NCBI GenBank assembly: GCA_964617375.1
Contig: CAZTXQ010000089.1
Coordinates: 1-6,732 of the forward strand
Source: Firm-13 sp964617375
Lineage (GTDB): Bacteria > Bacillota > Clostridia > Saccharofermentanales > Saccharofermentanaceae
Length of the DNA stretch: 6,732 nt
Direction of reading: 5' to 3'
The number at the start of each line of letters is the position of its first letter. Position 1 is the first letter of the stretch. This document shows, in pieces, positions 1-5,521 of this stretch. The position numbers and the translations under genes are program-made. The notes beneath the pieces were generated by a model that searched no databases, was not told the origin of the DNA, and saw only the letters and a program-made list of their open reading frames with translations.

Positions 1-1
1 G

Positions 2-183
2 AAAAAACCATATGATGATTTATATGCAAAACTTTATAACATGTTCCATCTTATAAACACGAGGGAGAGATCAGATTTATATATCGGAGTGGGCAAAGTC
101 TCAAGGAATACGGTTTCTGTGCTGAAGTCCTTCGTTGTATCACCGGTATCTATAACGGGAAAGAATCAGCCTTTATGACGTAA
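2..183 (+). pseudogene. Decayed 3' remnant of an MBL-fold hydrolase gene, cut by the window edge
   Basis: This stretch reads as a broken relative of the C-terminal half of the MBL gene at 206. Bases 94-135 match bases 617-658 of that gene at 35 of 42 positions and encode QSLKEYGFCAEVLR against QSLSEYGISAEVLH. Just upstream, bases 74-93 encode DLYIGVG, aligning with DIYVEDG, but in a different frame: one base is missing around 91-93, so the homologous frame is shifted. The upstream frame is open from base 2 and ends at TGA 176-178; the downstream homologous frame ends at TAA 181-183. The metal-binding PGH motif expected just after the matching block is lost (TGI). The copy is therefore frameshifted and truncated, and cannot be active as it stands. 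A sequencing error could explain the single-base shift but not the lost His and short tail. Its beginning, if any, lies left of the window. Confidence 0.7.
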
Positions 184-205
184 AAATGCACGAAAGGAGA
201 AACAG

Positions 206-865
206 GTGACACCGGAAATTCGAACGATCAACCTGGGCGGAGTGAATTGCTACCTTCTAAAGGAAGGTCACGGTTCTATTCTGATCGACACGGGATTCTC
301 CTCCAAGCGTTCCTTTCTCGAAAAGGAACTTGAACGCGCCGGTGTCGTGCCCGGAAATCTTTCGCTTATCCTGCTGACGCACGGAGATTCCGACCATGCT
401 GAAAATTGCGTGTATCTTCGCGAAAAATATGGCGCAGGAATTGCCATGCACATGGCCGATTCGGGAATGGTCGAAAACGGAGACATGTCATGGAACAGAA
501 AATCCAAACCGGACAAAATCTCAATAACCTTCCGAATCATGATGAAGATGTTTGGCGGACCGGACAAACCGGGAAGCTTCAACACGTTTAAACCGGACAT
601 CTATGTTGAGGATGGACAAAGTCTCTCCGAATACGGTATCTCTGCTGAAGTGCTTCATCTTCCGGGGCATTCAAAAGGTTCCATAGGAATACTGACGTCG
701 AGCGGCGCATTGTTTTGCGGCGATTTGTTTTACAATTTCGCCGGCTTTCAATATATCGATGACCTGGCTGATTATCATGCCAGTCTCGACAAATTGAAGA
801 AATTGAAAATTGAGACGGTTTATCCCGGACATGGAAAGGCGTTTCGAATGAGGTCTGTGAAATGA
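206..865 (+). CDS. MBL-fold metallo-hydrolase
   Basis: This is a 219-residue cytoplasmic protein of the metallo-beta-lactamase superfamily, of the compact single-domain kind. The start is GTG at 206, chosen because AAAGGAG at 193-199 sits 6 nt upstream. Visible motifs, in order: an N-terminal strand with LIDTG (residues 26-30; Asp28 is the usual structural Asp), the metal motif THGDSDHAEN (58-67), PGH (His155), CGD (Asp173) and a C-terminal PGHG (His209). The classic HxHxDH motif reads H59-G-D61-S-D63-H64, with Asp in place of the second His. I believe this variant occurs in a Firmicutes subgroup. There is no signal peptide and no membrane segment. The fold supports two-metal hydrolysis of a thioester, lactone or phosphoester, but the substrate cannot be read from the sequence. 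The stop overlaps the start of the next gene (ATGA), so the two are probably co-translated. A decayed paralogue fragment lies directly upstream. I saw no convincing promoter in the first 205 bases. Confidence 0.9.
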   Translation: MTPEIRTINLGGVNCYLLKEGHGSILIDTGFSSKRSFLEKELERAGVVPGNLSLILLTHGDSDHAENCVYLREKYGAGIAMHMADSGMVENGDMSWNRKSKPDKISITFRIMMKMFGGPDKPGSFNTFKPDIYVEDGQSLSEYGISAEVLHLPGHSKGSIGILTSSGALFCGDLFYNFAGFQYIDDLADYHASLDKLKKLKIETVYPGHGKAFRMRSVK

Positions 866-1317
866 TGAAGAAGGGGAAGGAACTTCGGAATTTGGACGTT
901 GATTCAAAGTATCTGACAGAGTATAAGAAAGCGGAAACCGCAAATCGAATTTGGTTTAAACTTACGATTCCGCTCTATGTTTTATCGCTGCTTCTTGGCG
1001 CGACTGGAATTGTTATCGGCGCCGTGCGACACATGGATTGGCTGCTGAATCTTTCGGGAATCTCGGTGTTCGTTCTGCCGTGTATTCCGATCTTCTTTGT
1101 CTTCATCACGCACCGTACTGCGAGCAGGAAGATGGAGGCTTTGAAGAAGGCCCTTTTCGAATCGAAAACGCTTGCCGAGGATATTCTGACGCTTGGAAAA
1201 GAAAATGGAATTGATCTGTTCGGTGTTGCATTGGAAGCGAGATGTTTCCATGAACTCGGGCTGAAGGGCGTTCCTGAGTGGTGTGCCAGAGACGGTATGC
1301 TGCCAGAGAAGGAATAG
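862..1317 (+). CDS. Small two-helix membrane protein of unknown function
   Basis: This 151-residue protein is not recognised as a member of a named family. Its ATG at 862 overlaps the MBL stop codon by 4 nt, with GAGG about 8 nt upstream inside the end of the MBL gene; a second ATG follows immediately at 865. The N-terminal 30 residues are hydrophilic and charged. Two hydrophobic segments follow, at about residues 34-55 and 61-83, separated by a short RHMDW turn. The remainder (84-151) is a basic then mixed-charge, probably helical soluble tail. The layout suggests an integral membrane hairpin with both ends on the same side, probably the cytoplasm because Arg and Lys follow helix 2. Translational coupling to the MBL gene implies the two are made together, but no functional link can be read from sequence. 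The tag at 1315-1317 is the stop; hairpin repeats begin about 36 nt later. Confidence 0.8.
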   Translation: MMKKGKELRNLDVDSKYLTEYKKAETANRIWFKLTIPLYVLSLLLGATGIVIGAVRHMDWLLNLSGISVFVLPCIPIFFVFITHRTASRKMEALKKALFESKTLAEDILTLGKENGIDLFGVALEARCFHELGLKGVPEWCARDGMLPEKE

Positions 1318-1353
1318 CAGTCGGGGGGCGTGGGAGAGACTAGACACGCGAGG

Positions 1354-1622
1354 CTGCCGCCTAAAAGAGTCGTAGTGCCGATTTAGGCGGTAGGTTTCGT
1401 GAAAAACGAAGCCCAGGAAGAGGCAAACTGCCGCCTAAAAGAGTCGTAGTGCCGATTTAGGCGGTAGNNNNNNNNNNNNNNNNNNNNNNNNNNNNNNNNN
1501 NNNNNNNNNNNNNNNNNNNNNNNNNNNNNNNNNNNNNNNNNNNNNNNNNNNNNNNNNNNNNNNNNNNCCAGGAAGAGGCAAACTGCCGCCTAAAAGAGTC
1601 GTAGTGCCGATTTAGGCGGTAG
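1354..1622. repeat. Tandem array of hairpin units, period 74 nt, interrupted by an assembly gap
   Basis: Three identical 40-nt palindromic elements are visible at 1354-1393, 1428-1467 and 1583-1622. Each has arms CTGCCGCCTAAA and TTTAGGCGGTAG, a 12-bp stem with one G-T pair, around a 16-nt loop that can itself form a TCG/CGA mini-stem. Copies 1 and 2 are 74 nt apart. The 34 nt between them hold a second hairpin at 1394-1412 (7 bp, GAAAA loop) and a 15-nt linker, CCAGGAAGAGGCAAA (1413-1427). The same linker reappears at 1568-1582 just before copy 3, so the array continues through the gap. No stem is followed by a T run, so these are not ordinary terminators. No long open frame is supported across the array. 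Nothing resembling CRISPR spacers is present, since the inter-element sequence is itself repeated. Confidence 0.9.
1468..1567. other. Assembly gap (100 N)
   Basis: Exactly 100 consecutive N occupy this stretch, the usual placeholder for a gap of unknown size. The gap lies inside the hairpin array. Left of it copy 2 ends; right of it the sequence resumes at base 20 of the 34-nt inter-copy segment. If the array is regular, the missing DNA is 19 nt plus a whole number of 74-nt units. The value 100 does not fit that series, so the true copy number is unknown. Any reading frame drawn through here is an artefact. Confidence 0.97.
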
Positions 1623-1627
1623 TTGAT

Positions 1628-1668
1628 AAAAAACAGAAGCCGGCGGGAATATCCTGCCGGCTTCTGTT
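1628..1668 (-). terminator. Intrinsic terminator of the pseudouridine operon
   Basis: A 16-bp stem (1632-1647 with 1653-1668, one G-T pair) closes a 5-nt AATAT loop. On the minus strand the stem is followed directly by a run of T, the complement of A at 1628-1633, giving a textbook Rho-independent terminator for the leftward operon whose last stop is at 1813. On the plus strand the stem is followed only by TTCCAATTTT, so it may also stop rightward transcripts from the MBL pair, but less efficiently. Confidence 0.88.
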
Positions 1669-1721
1669 CCAATTTTCCCGGGGCGTTCTGTGCTTTAAAG
1701 TGATTCATCTTTTCGCGGCCC

Positions 1722-1791
1722 GCGTCACAGATCACGTATCGCGACTCTCGAGCTGTGCGTCACGGATCACGCACGACAACTCGGGGCCTGA
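1722..1791. repeat. Imperfect 35-nt direct duplication
   Basis: Two adjacent segments, 1722-1756 and 1757-1791, each begin GCGTCAC, then one variable base, then GATCACG, and keep partial similarity through the rest (about two thirds of positions by eye). They lie between the psuG stop codon and the terminator, so they would be in the 3' untranslated part of the operon transcript. No function is suggested by the sequence. The similarity could be an old small duplication. Confidence 0.45.
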
Positions 1792-1812
1792 CATCTAAAA
1801 TCTCACGATCTC

Positions 1813-2727
1813 TTACAGCTTGCTCAGCTCGACCGCGACCTTCGCGCCGAGTGCGGCGTTGTTGTAGACCAGCTGGATATTGGAATCAAGGCTCGCGCCG
1901 TCGGTCAGATCCTTGACTTTCGCCAGAAGGAACGGGGTGCTCGCCTTGCCCTTGATTCCGAGTGTCTCTGATTCGCGGACGGCTTCTGCGATGGCGCGGT
2001 CGATGACGGTCGGATCCATCTCGTATTCGGCGGGGATCGGGTTTGCGATGACGACGCCGCCGTTAAGGCCTAAGTCCCACTTGGCTTTCAGGGCTTCGGC
2101 CATTTCGCGCGGGGTGTCGACGCGATAATCGACCGGGAAACCGCTCTTGGAGGTGTAGAAGGCGGGGAGCTCGTCGGTTCCGTAACCGACGACGGGAACG
2201 CCCTGGGTCTCTAAGTATTCGAGCGTGAGGCCGATGTCGAGGATTGACTTGGCGCCGGCGCAGACGACGGCAACATCGGTCTTTCCGAGTTCCTGCAGGT
2301 CGGCGGAGATATCGAAGGTCTCCTGGGCGCCGCGGTGGACACCGCCGATTCCGCCTGTTGCGAATACCTTGATTCCGGCCATGGCTGCGATGATCATGGT
2401 CGAGGCGACGGTCGTCGCGCCGGTCAGGCCTTTGGCGACGATGAAGGGCATATCACGACGGCTGGTCTTGACGGCGTCAGAGCTCTTGCCGAGGATTTCG
2501 ATTTCGTCGGGAGTGAGGCCGACCTTGAGGCGGCCGTTCATGATGGCGATGGTCGCGGGGATCGCGCCGTTTTCGCGGATGATGCGCTCGACGGTGAGGG
2601 CTGTCTCAACGTTTTTCGGGTAGGGCATTCCGTGTGAGATGATGGTGGATTCCAGGGCGACGACCGCCTGGCCCGCCGAGATCGCTGCGCGAACCTCCGG
2701 GTTGATGTCCAGGTACTTTTCTAGCAT
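1813..2727 (-). CDS. psuG: Pseudouridine-5'-phosphate glycosidase
   Basis: PsuG cleaves the C-C glycosidic bond of pseudouridine 5'-phosphate to give uracil and ribose 5-phosphate, in the cytoplasm. The 304-residue product is the usual full length. Family blocks seen in order: ALESTIISHGMPYP (24-37), KTSRRD (87-92), ATGGIGGVHRG (123-133), DISADLQEL (139-147), VCAGAKSILDI (155-165), NPIPAE (229-234) and a C-terminal NNAALGAKVA (289-298). Residues matching the known catalytic set of the E. coli enzyme are all present: Glu26, Lys87, Asp143 and Lys160 (E. coli Glu31, Lys93, Asp149, Lys166). The start ATG at 2727-2725 lies 7 nt inside the end of the kinase gene, with AAGGAGA (2735-2741, complement) 7 nt upstream. 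Translation is therefore coupled to the kinase, which makes its substrate. A strong terminator follows about 145 nt after the stop. I see no defect; the enzyme looks functional. Confidence 0.96.
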   Translation of the reverse strand: MLEKYLDINPEVRAAISAGQAVVALESTIISHGMPYPKNVETALTVERIIRENGAIPATIAIMNGRLKVGLTPDEIEILGKSSDAVKTSRRDMPFIVAKGLTGATTVASTMIIAAMAGIKVFATGGIGGVHRGAQETFDISADLQELGKTDVAVVCAGAKSILDIGLTLEYLETQGVPVVGYGTDELPAFYTSKSGFPVDYRVDTPREMAEALKAKWDLGLNGGVVIANPIPAEYEMDPTVIDRAIAEAVRESETLGIKGKASTPFLLAKVKDLTDGASLDSNIQLVYNNAALGAKVAVELSKL

Positions 2728-3815
2728 AATTCTGTCTCCTTCATTTTCTGTTGTACGCTGTCTTCCGACAGGTTGGGGTTTATCGTATCTTTGCTTTCGA
2801 GCGTAAGAATCGCTGTCGCCATTGCGTAACGGGCGCTTCTGTCCGCGTCGTAACCGTGCATATGTCCGTAGACGAGACCGGCGACAAAAGCGTCGCCCGC
2901 GCCGGTCGCGTTAACAACTTCTACCGGCGGATTCGGGATGTGGCGGCTTGCCGTTCCGTCATGATAGTAGACGCCCTCTGTGCCGAGGGTGATGAAAACG
3001 CGGCGGACGCCCTTTTCGAGAAAAATCTCCGCGACGCGGCGCATGTCTTCCGCGGTCCGGATCGTCACGCCGGACAAGAGCTCGGCTTCGATCCGGTTGG
3101 GCTTGATTGTGTGAAACGCACCGATCCGGTCTTTGATCTTCATCGCTTTTCGCGTGGAAACGGTGTCGAGGAAGAAGTCTGTGTTCTTCACGTTGTCGAG
3201 CACGTAGCGGATCACATCCTCGCGGACATTCGTGTCAATGACCGTGACCCGGGCGTTCTCGAGGATCGTTTTCTTGCTCTGGACGTAGTCGATCCCCAGG
3301 GAATCAATGATATCCATCTGGTTCACCGCGGCAACCATATCGCCATTCTCGTCGAGGATCGCGAGGTAGGTTGAGGTCGGCTGCTCGTTGAGTACCAGAC
3401 AATCCTTCATGTCGAGGCCGATCCGGCCGGAGTGCTCGAGCATTTTCCTGCCATATAGATCGTCGCCGATCGCGGTAAGAAGCTTCGTCGGCGTTCCTAA
3501 ATGTACGAGATTCTCGGCGATGTTGCGCCCGACGCCGCCCATTGTCATCTCAATCCGGCCCGGATTCGAGTCCCGGGCGATCAGCTTGTTGCTCGGCAGG
3601 CCGATGATGTCGACGTTCGCGCCGCCAAGCACCAGCGCGTATTCTTCCTGCTTCAGAATGTAGCCTTTGCCGAGAATGTAGCCCTTCTTCGTAAGGTTCG
3701 TGATGTGAACTGCTACGGAGGAACGGGTGATTCCCAGAAGGTCCGCGAGCTCGTTCTGCGAGATGGCGGGATTCTGACGCAGGATCTGCAGGAGTTCTTG
3801 TTCCCGGTTTGTCAT
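2721..3815 (-). CDS. psuK: Winged-HTH/PfkB fusion kinase, probable pseudouridine kinase and autoregulator
   Basis: The 364-residue protein joins two domains. Residues 1-55 form a winged helix-turn-helix of MarR/Lrp-like type: ISQNELADLLGITRSSVAVH is the HTH and KKGYILGKGYIL the wing. Residues 58-360 form a PfkB/ribokinase-type kinase, starting LVLGGANVDIIG, with the first signature GGVGRNIAENLVHLG (93-107) and the second NATGAGDAFVAGLVYG (302-317), whose Asp308 is the catalytic base. E. coli PsuK lacks the HTH and is about 50 residues shorter. Overlap with psuG supports phosphorylation of pseudouridine to its 5'-phosphate with ATP; adenosine-type or other nucleoside specificity cannot be excluded from motifs alone. 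The ATG at 3815-3813 has AGGAGGT (3821-3827, complement) 5 nt upstream. Promoter and palindrome lie just beyond. The fused DNA-binding domain suggests the kinase senses its substrate and controls its own operon (inference). Confidence 0.92.
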   Translation of the reverse strand: MTNREQELLQILRQNPAISQNELADLLGITRSSVAVHITNLTKKGYILGKGYILKQEEYALVLGGANVDIIGLPSNKLIARDSNPGRIEMTMGGVGRNIAENLVHLGTPTKLLTAIGDDLYGRKMLEHSGRIGLDMKDCLVLNEQPTSTYLAILDENGDMVAAVNQMDIIDSLGIDYVQSKKTILENARVTVIDTNVREDVIRYVLDNVKNTDFFLDTVSTRKAMKIKDRIGAFHTIKPNRIEAELLSGVTIRTAEDMRRVAEIFLEKGVRRVFITLGTEGVYYHDGTASRHIPNPPVEVVNATGAGDAFVAGLVYGHMHGYDADRSARYAMATAILTLESKDTINPNLSEDSVQQKMKETELC

Positions 3816-3843
3816 TCACTACCTCCTAAACTTGTGTTTATCT

Positions 3844-3861
3844 AGTAAGCATCTGCTTACT
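3844..3861 (-). promoter_or_regulatory. Palindromic operator over the psu transcription start
   Basis: A perfect inverted repeat, AGTAAGC-AGAT-GCTTACT on the minus strand (7-nt arms, 4-nt centre), lies directly downstream of the -10 box and covers the predicted +1. It is about 28 nt upstream of the kinase start codon. An 18-bp dyad in this place is typical of a repressor site for a dimeric winged-helix protein. The obvious candidate binder is the HTH domain of the kinase encoded immediately downstream. Binding is inferred, not shown. Confidence 0.7.
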
Positions 3862-3864
3862 GTT

Positions 3865-3893
3865 ATAATAACGCGGATCTGGCTGGTGCGCAA
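3865..3893 (-). promoter_or_regulatory. Sigma-A-type promoter of the psuK-psuG operon
   Basis: On the minus strand TTGCGC (3893-3888; 4 of 6 to TTGACA) and TATTAT (3870-3865; 5 of 6 to TATAAT) are separated by exactly 17 nt. Transcription would start near 3858, leaving a leader of about 40 nt before the kinase. The palindrome at 3844-3861 abuts the -10 box. No other comparable pair lies between this point and the start codon. Confidence 0.72.
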
Positions 3894-3899
3894 GTTAAT

Positions 3900-4386
3900 T
3901 TATGAAGAATTTTTTACGCGCGAAAACAGGCGCGGCGGGGGAGGTGCTGTGGAGGCTGCGCGAGAAGAGAGCGGTGCGAAGGATGCGCGGTGAAGGATGC
4001 GCGAAAAGGGAACGGGTGGTTGGGAGGGGGGCGGACTGGGGCCGGCAGGGAGAAAGGACGCAGGGTGATTATTGCGTTCTGAAGGAGCTGCTTGCTCGGT
4101 GTAAGACGAGTATATTCATCGGTAAAGCATAAGACGTGATTTCTATTCTTAGACTGATCCTTGCGTGCAGATTGTCGATTGGATTATGCCGTAGCCTAAA
4201 GTTGTTCAGATATCAAATCACATTCCGTTTGGTAACTGCGCGGGACAATCAATTGCTCGTTCATACATGCTATAATCTTCTCAAATGCATAAGAATAACA
4301 TTTCTCTTGGATAAACTATTTGGAGTGGCTTAAATAAGATGCTCTAGATCCTTGAAATCGTCGCACAGTGAAAGAGAGAGGCAATT
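3900..4386. other. Long intergenic region with a G-rich tract; no supported gene
   Basis: This 487-nt stretch lies between the divergent psu promoter and the transglutaminase-like gene. Short open frames at 3902-4132 and 4136-4333 have no Shine-Dalgarno sequence, and their products look unlike real proteins, so I do not call them. About 3935-4070 is strongly purine-rich on the plus strand. It contains a 12-nt duplication (GAAGGATGCGCG at 3978-3989 and 3992-4003), then a G-run cluster at 4014-4050 able to form a G-quadruplex by the G3+N1-7 rule. From about 4130 the composition turns AT-rich, matching the gene that follows. The boundary may mark the edge of acquired DNA. Confidence 0.6.
4268..4276 (+). 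promoter_or_regulatory. Extended -10 promoter for the transglutaminase-like gene
   Basis: TGC-TATAAT is a perfect extended -10 element (TGn plus consensus TATAAT). No good -35 box lies 16-18 nt upstream, which extended -10 promoters can tolerate. Transcription would start near 4283 and leave a leader of about 100 nt before the ATG at 4387. Confidence 0.6.
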
Positions 4387-5388
4387 ATGTCATCGGTTAT
4401 AACTGCAATCGAGTCGAACATACGTCCGCTAATATTATTAATTATTTTTTTGTTGCCTGTTGTCGCCCCTGCCATTTATCAATGGAGATTAAAAAGAAGA
4501 AATAATGTCAAAGAAAATAAGAAATGTAATCATGAAAATATTCGAGGAAAATACGAAAGCAGTAATGCTGAAAACATATGGAACAATGTTTTTTACAATG
4601 AGAATAATGAGCGGGAAATTGAAATCGAGAATAATATGGATTCAATTCGAGCGCGCTTTGTAAAAGAATATTTTGGGATGAAGGAATATATATCAATATA
4701 TTCAAGCATAGAAATAACGCCTGATGAAGTAATTGCAATTTTTGACAATAAGCGAATCTTCCCATTTCAGAACGGATACAAATGCAAAGTCACACAGTTT
4801 GGCCGAAACTACAAAATTGATATCAATATAACGTATACGCAAGGTTGCAGAATATTCTTAGTCGTGAGAGACAGCAGATTATACGAGAAATTGAATGGGC
4901 AGGACGAAGTGGTTTATGAGAAAATTACCAAGATTTATAACACTATTATATTGCCGCAGATGAGCGATGCCGATAAGGAATTAAAAGTACATGATTATCT
5001 CATTTCCACTTCAAGATATGATAATGAAAATTTCAAGAACGGAATAATACCTCCTGAGTCGTACACTCCGTATGGAATACTGTACAATCATATTGCAGTA
5101 TGTCAGGCATATGCTGAGACGTTTATGATATTCATGATGCTTGCGAACATTGAGTGCCACTTTGTCATAGGCACAACAACAAGTGGACAGTACATTGAAA
5201 ATCAGAATAGTTTGCACGCGTGGAATATCGTTAAAATTAACAAGCAATTTGTACATGTAGATGTCACATTTGATAATCCGGTGCCTTATACAATAGGGAT
5301 AATTGATCATACATATTTCAACGTTAACGATGAATTTATGAAGAAAACACATAAATGGAATGTAAATCATTATCCGAATTGCGGATAA
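4387..5388 (+). CDS. Membrane-anchored transglutaminase-like (papain-fold) protein
   Basis: The 333-residue protein has one hydrophobic segment near the N-terminus (about 13-31), followed by Arg/Lys-rich residues. This points to a membrane anchor with the bulk probably cytoplasmic by the positive-inside rule, although an uncleaved anchor facing out is possible. A linker and unassigned alpha/beta region span about 40-190. The C-terminal part (about 190-325) carries the transglutaminase-like core: KELKVHDYLIS helix, Cys239 in HIAVCQAYAE, His277 in LHAWNIV and Asp292 in HVDVTFDNP, the Cys-His-Asp triad in the expected order and spacing, followed by HTYFNV and the closing HKWN. Bacterial members act as proteases, amidases or cross-linkers, often on envelope targets; the substrate here is unknown. 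The ATG is preceded by GAGAGAGG (4374-4381), 5 nt away. Codon use is AT-rich, with many ATA and AGA codons unlike psu and DUF4126, suggesting transfer. It appears to be a single-gene unit. Confidence 0.87.
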   Translation: MSSVITAIESNIRPLILLIIFLLPVVAPAIYQWRLKRRNNVKENKKCNHENIRGKYESSNAENIWNNVFYNENNEREIEIENNMDSIRARFVKEYFGMKEYISIYSSIEITPDEVIAIFDNKRIFPFQNGYKCKVTQFGRNYKIDINITYTQGCRIFLVVRDSRLYEKLNGQDEVVYEKITKIYNTIILPQMSDADKELKVHDYLISTSRYDNENFKNGIIPPESYTPYGILYNHIAVCQAYAETFMIFMMLANIECHFVIGTTTSGQYIENQNSLHAWNIVKINKQFVHVDVTFDNPVPYTIGIIDHTYFNVNDEFMKKTHKWNVNHYPNCG

Positions 5389-5451
5389 TGTAAGAGAGTA
5401 AATCCAGTATTGCGAGACACAATGATCAATTCATAAGGCAAGTAGGGCGAA

Positions 5452-5480
5452 TATACAACCTTTCGCATTTATAGTATTAT
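5452..5480 (+). promoter_or_regulatory. Candidate promoter for the DUF4126 gene
   Basis: TATACA (5452-5457; 4 of 6 to the -35 consensus) and TATTAT (5475-5480; 5 of 6) are 17 nt apart, about 40 nt upstream of the start at 5522. The surrounding DNA is AT-rich, so chance occurrence is possible. No clear terminator for the upstream gene is visible between 5389 and 5450. Confidence 0.4.
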
Positions 5481-5521
5481 AGTGGACATAAGTTCAACCG
5501 ATTCATACGAGGTTCATAATC

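Noticed and set aside
1354..1393. Rho-independent terminator of the MBL operon
   Set aside because: The stem is strong but is not followed by a T run, and the same palindrome recurs three times in tandem, which suits a repeat element better.
1354..1622. CRISPR array
   Set aside because: The segment between the palindromes is itself repeated (the 15-nt linker is identical before copies 2 and 3), so there are no unique spacers, and no cas genes are visible.
1457..1735. Minus-strand coding region across the gap
   Set aside because: The frame runs through 100 N, a repeat and the operon terminator; it has no ribosome binding site or recognisable sequence.
2225..2637. Long plus-strand frames opposite psuG
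   Set aside because: They are shadows of a strongly supported minus-strand enzyme gene with biased codon use; no start signals.
2751..3374. 207-residue plus-strand frame opposite the kinase
   Set aside because: It is an antisense shadow of the kinase gene, whose domains and signatures are unmistakable.
3902..4132. Plus-strand 76-residue protein
   Set aside because: There is no Shine-Dalgarno sequence, it starts within the psu promoter region, and its Arg/Gly-rich composition simply follows the purine-rich tract.
4136..4333. Plus-strand 65-residue protein with GTG start
   Set aside because: There is no ribosome binding site, and the predicted promoter of the next gene lies inside the frame; the product resembles no family I know.
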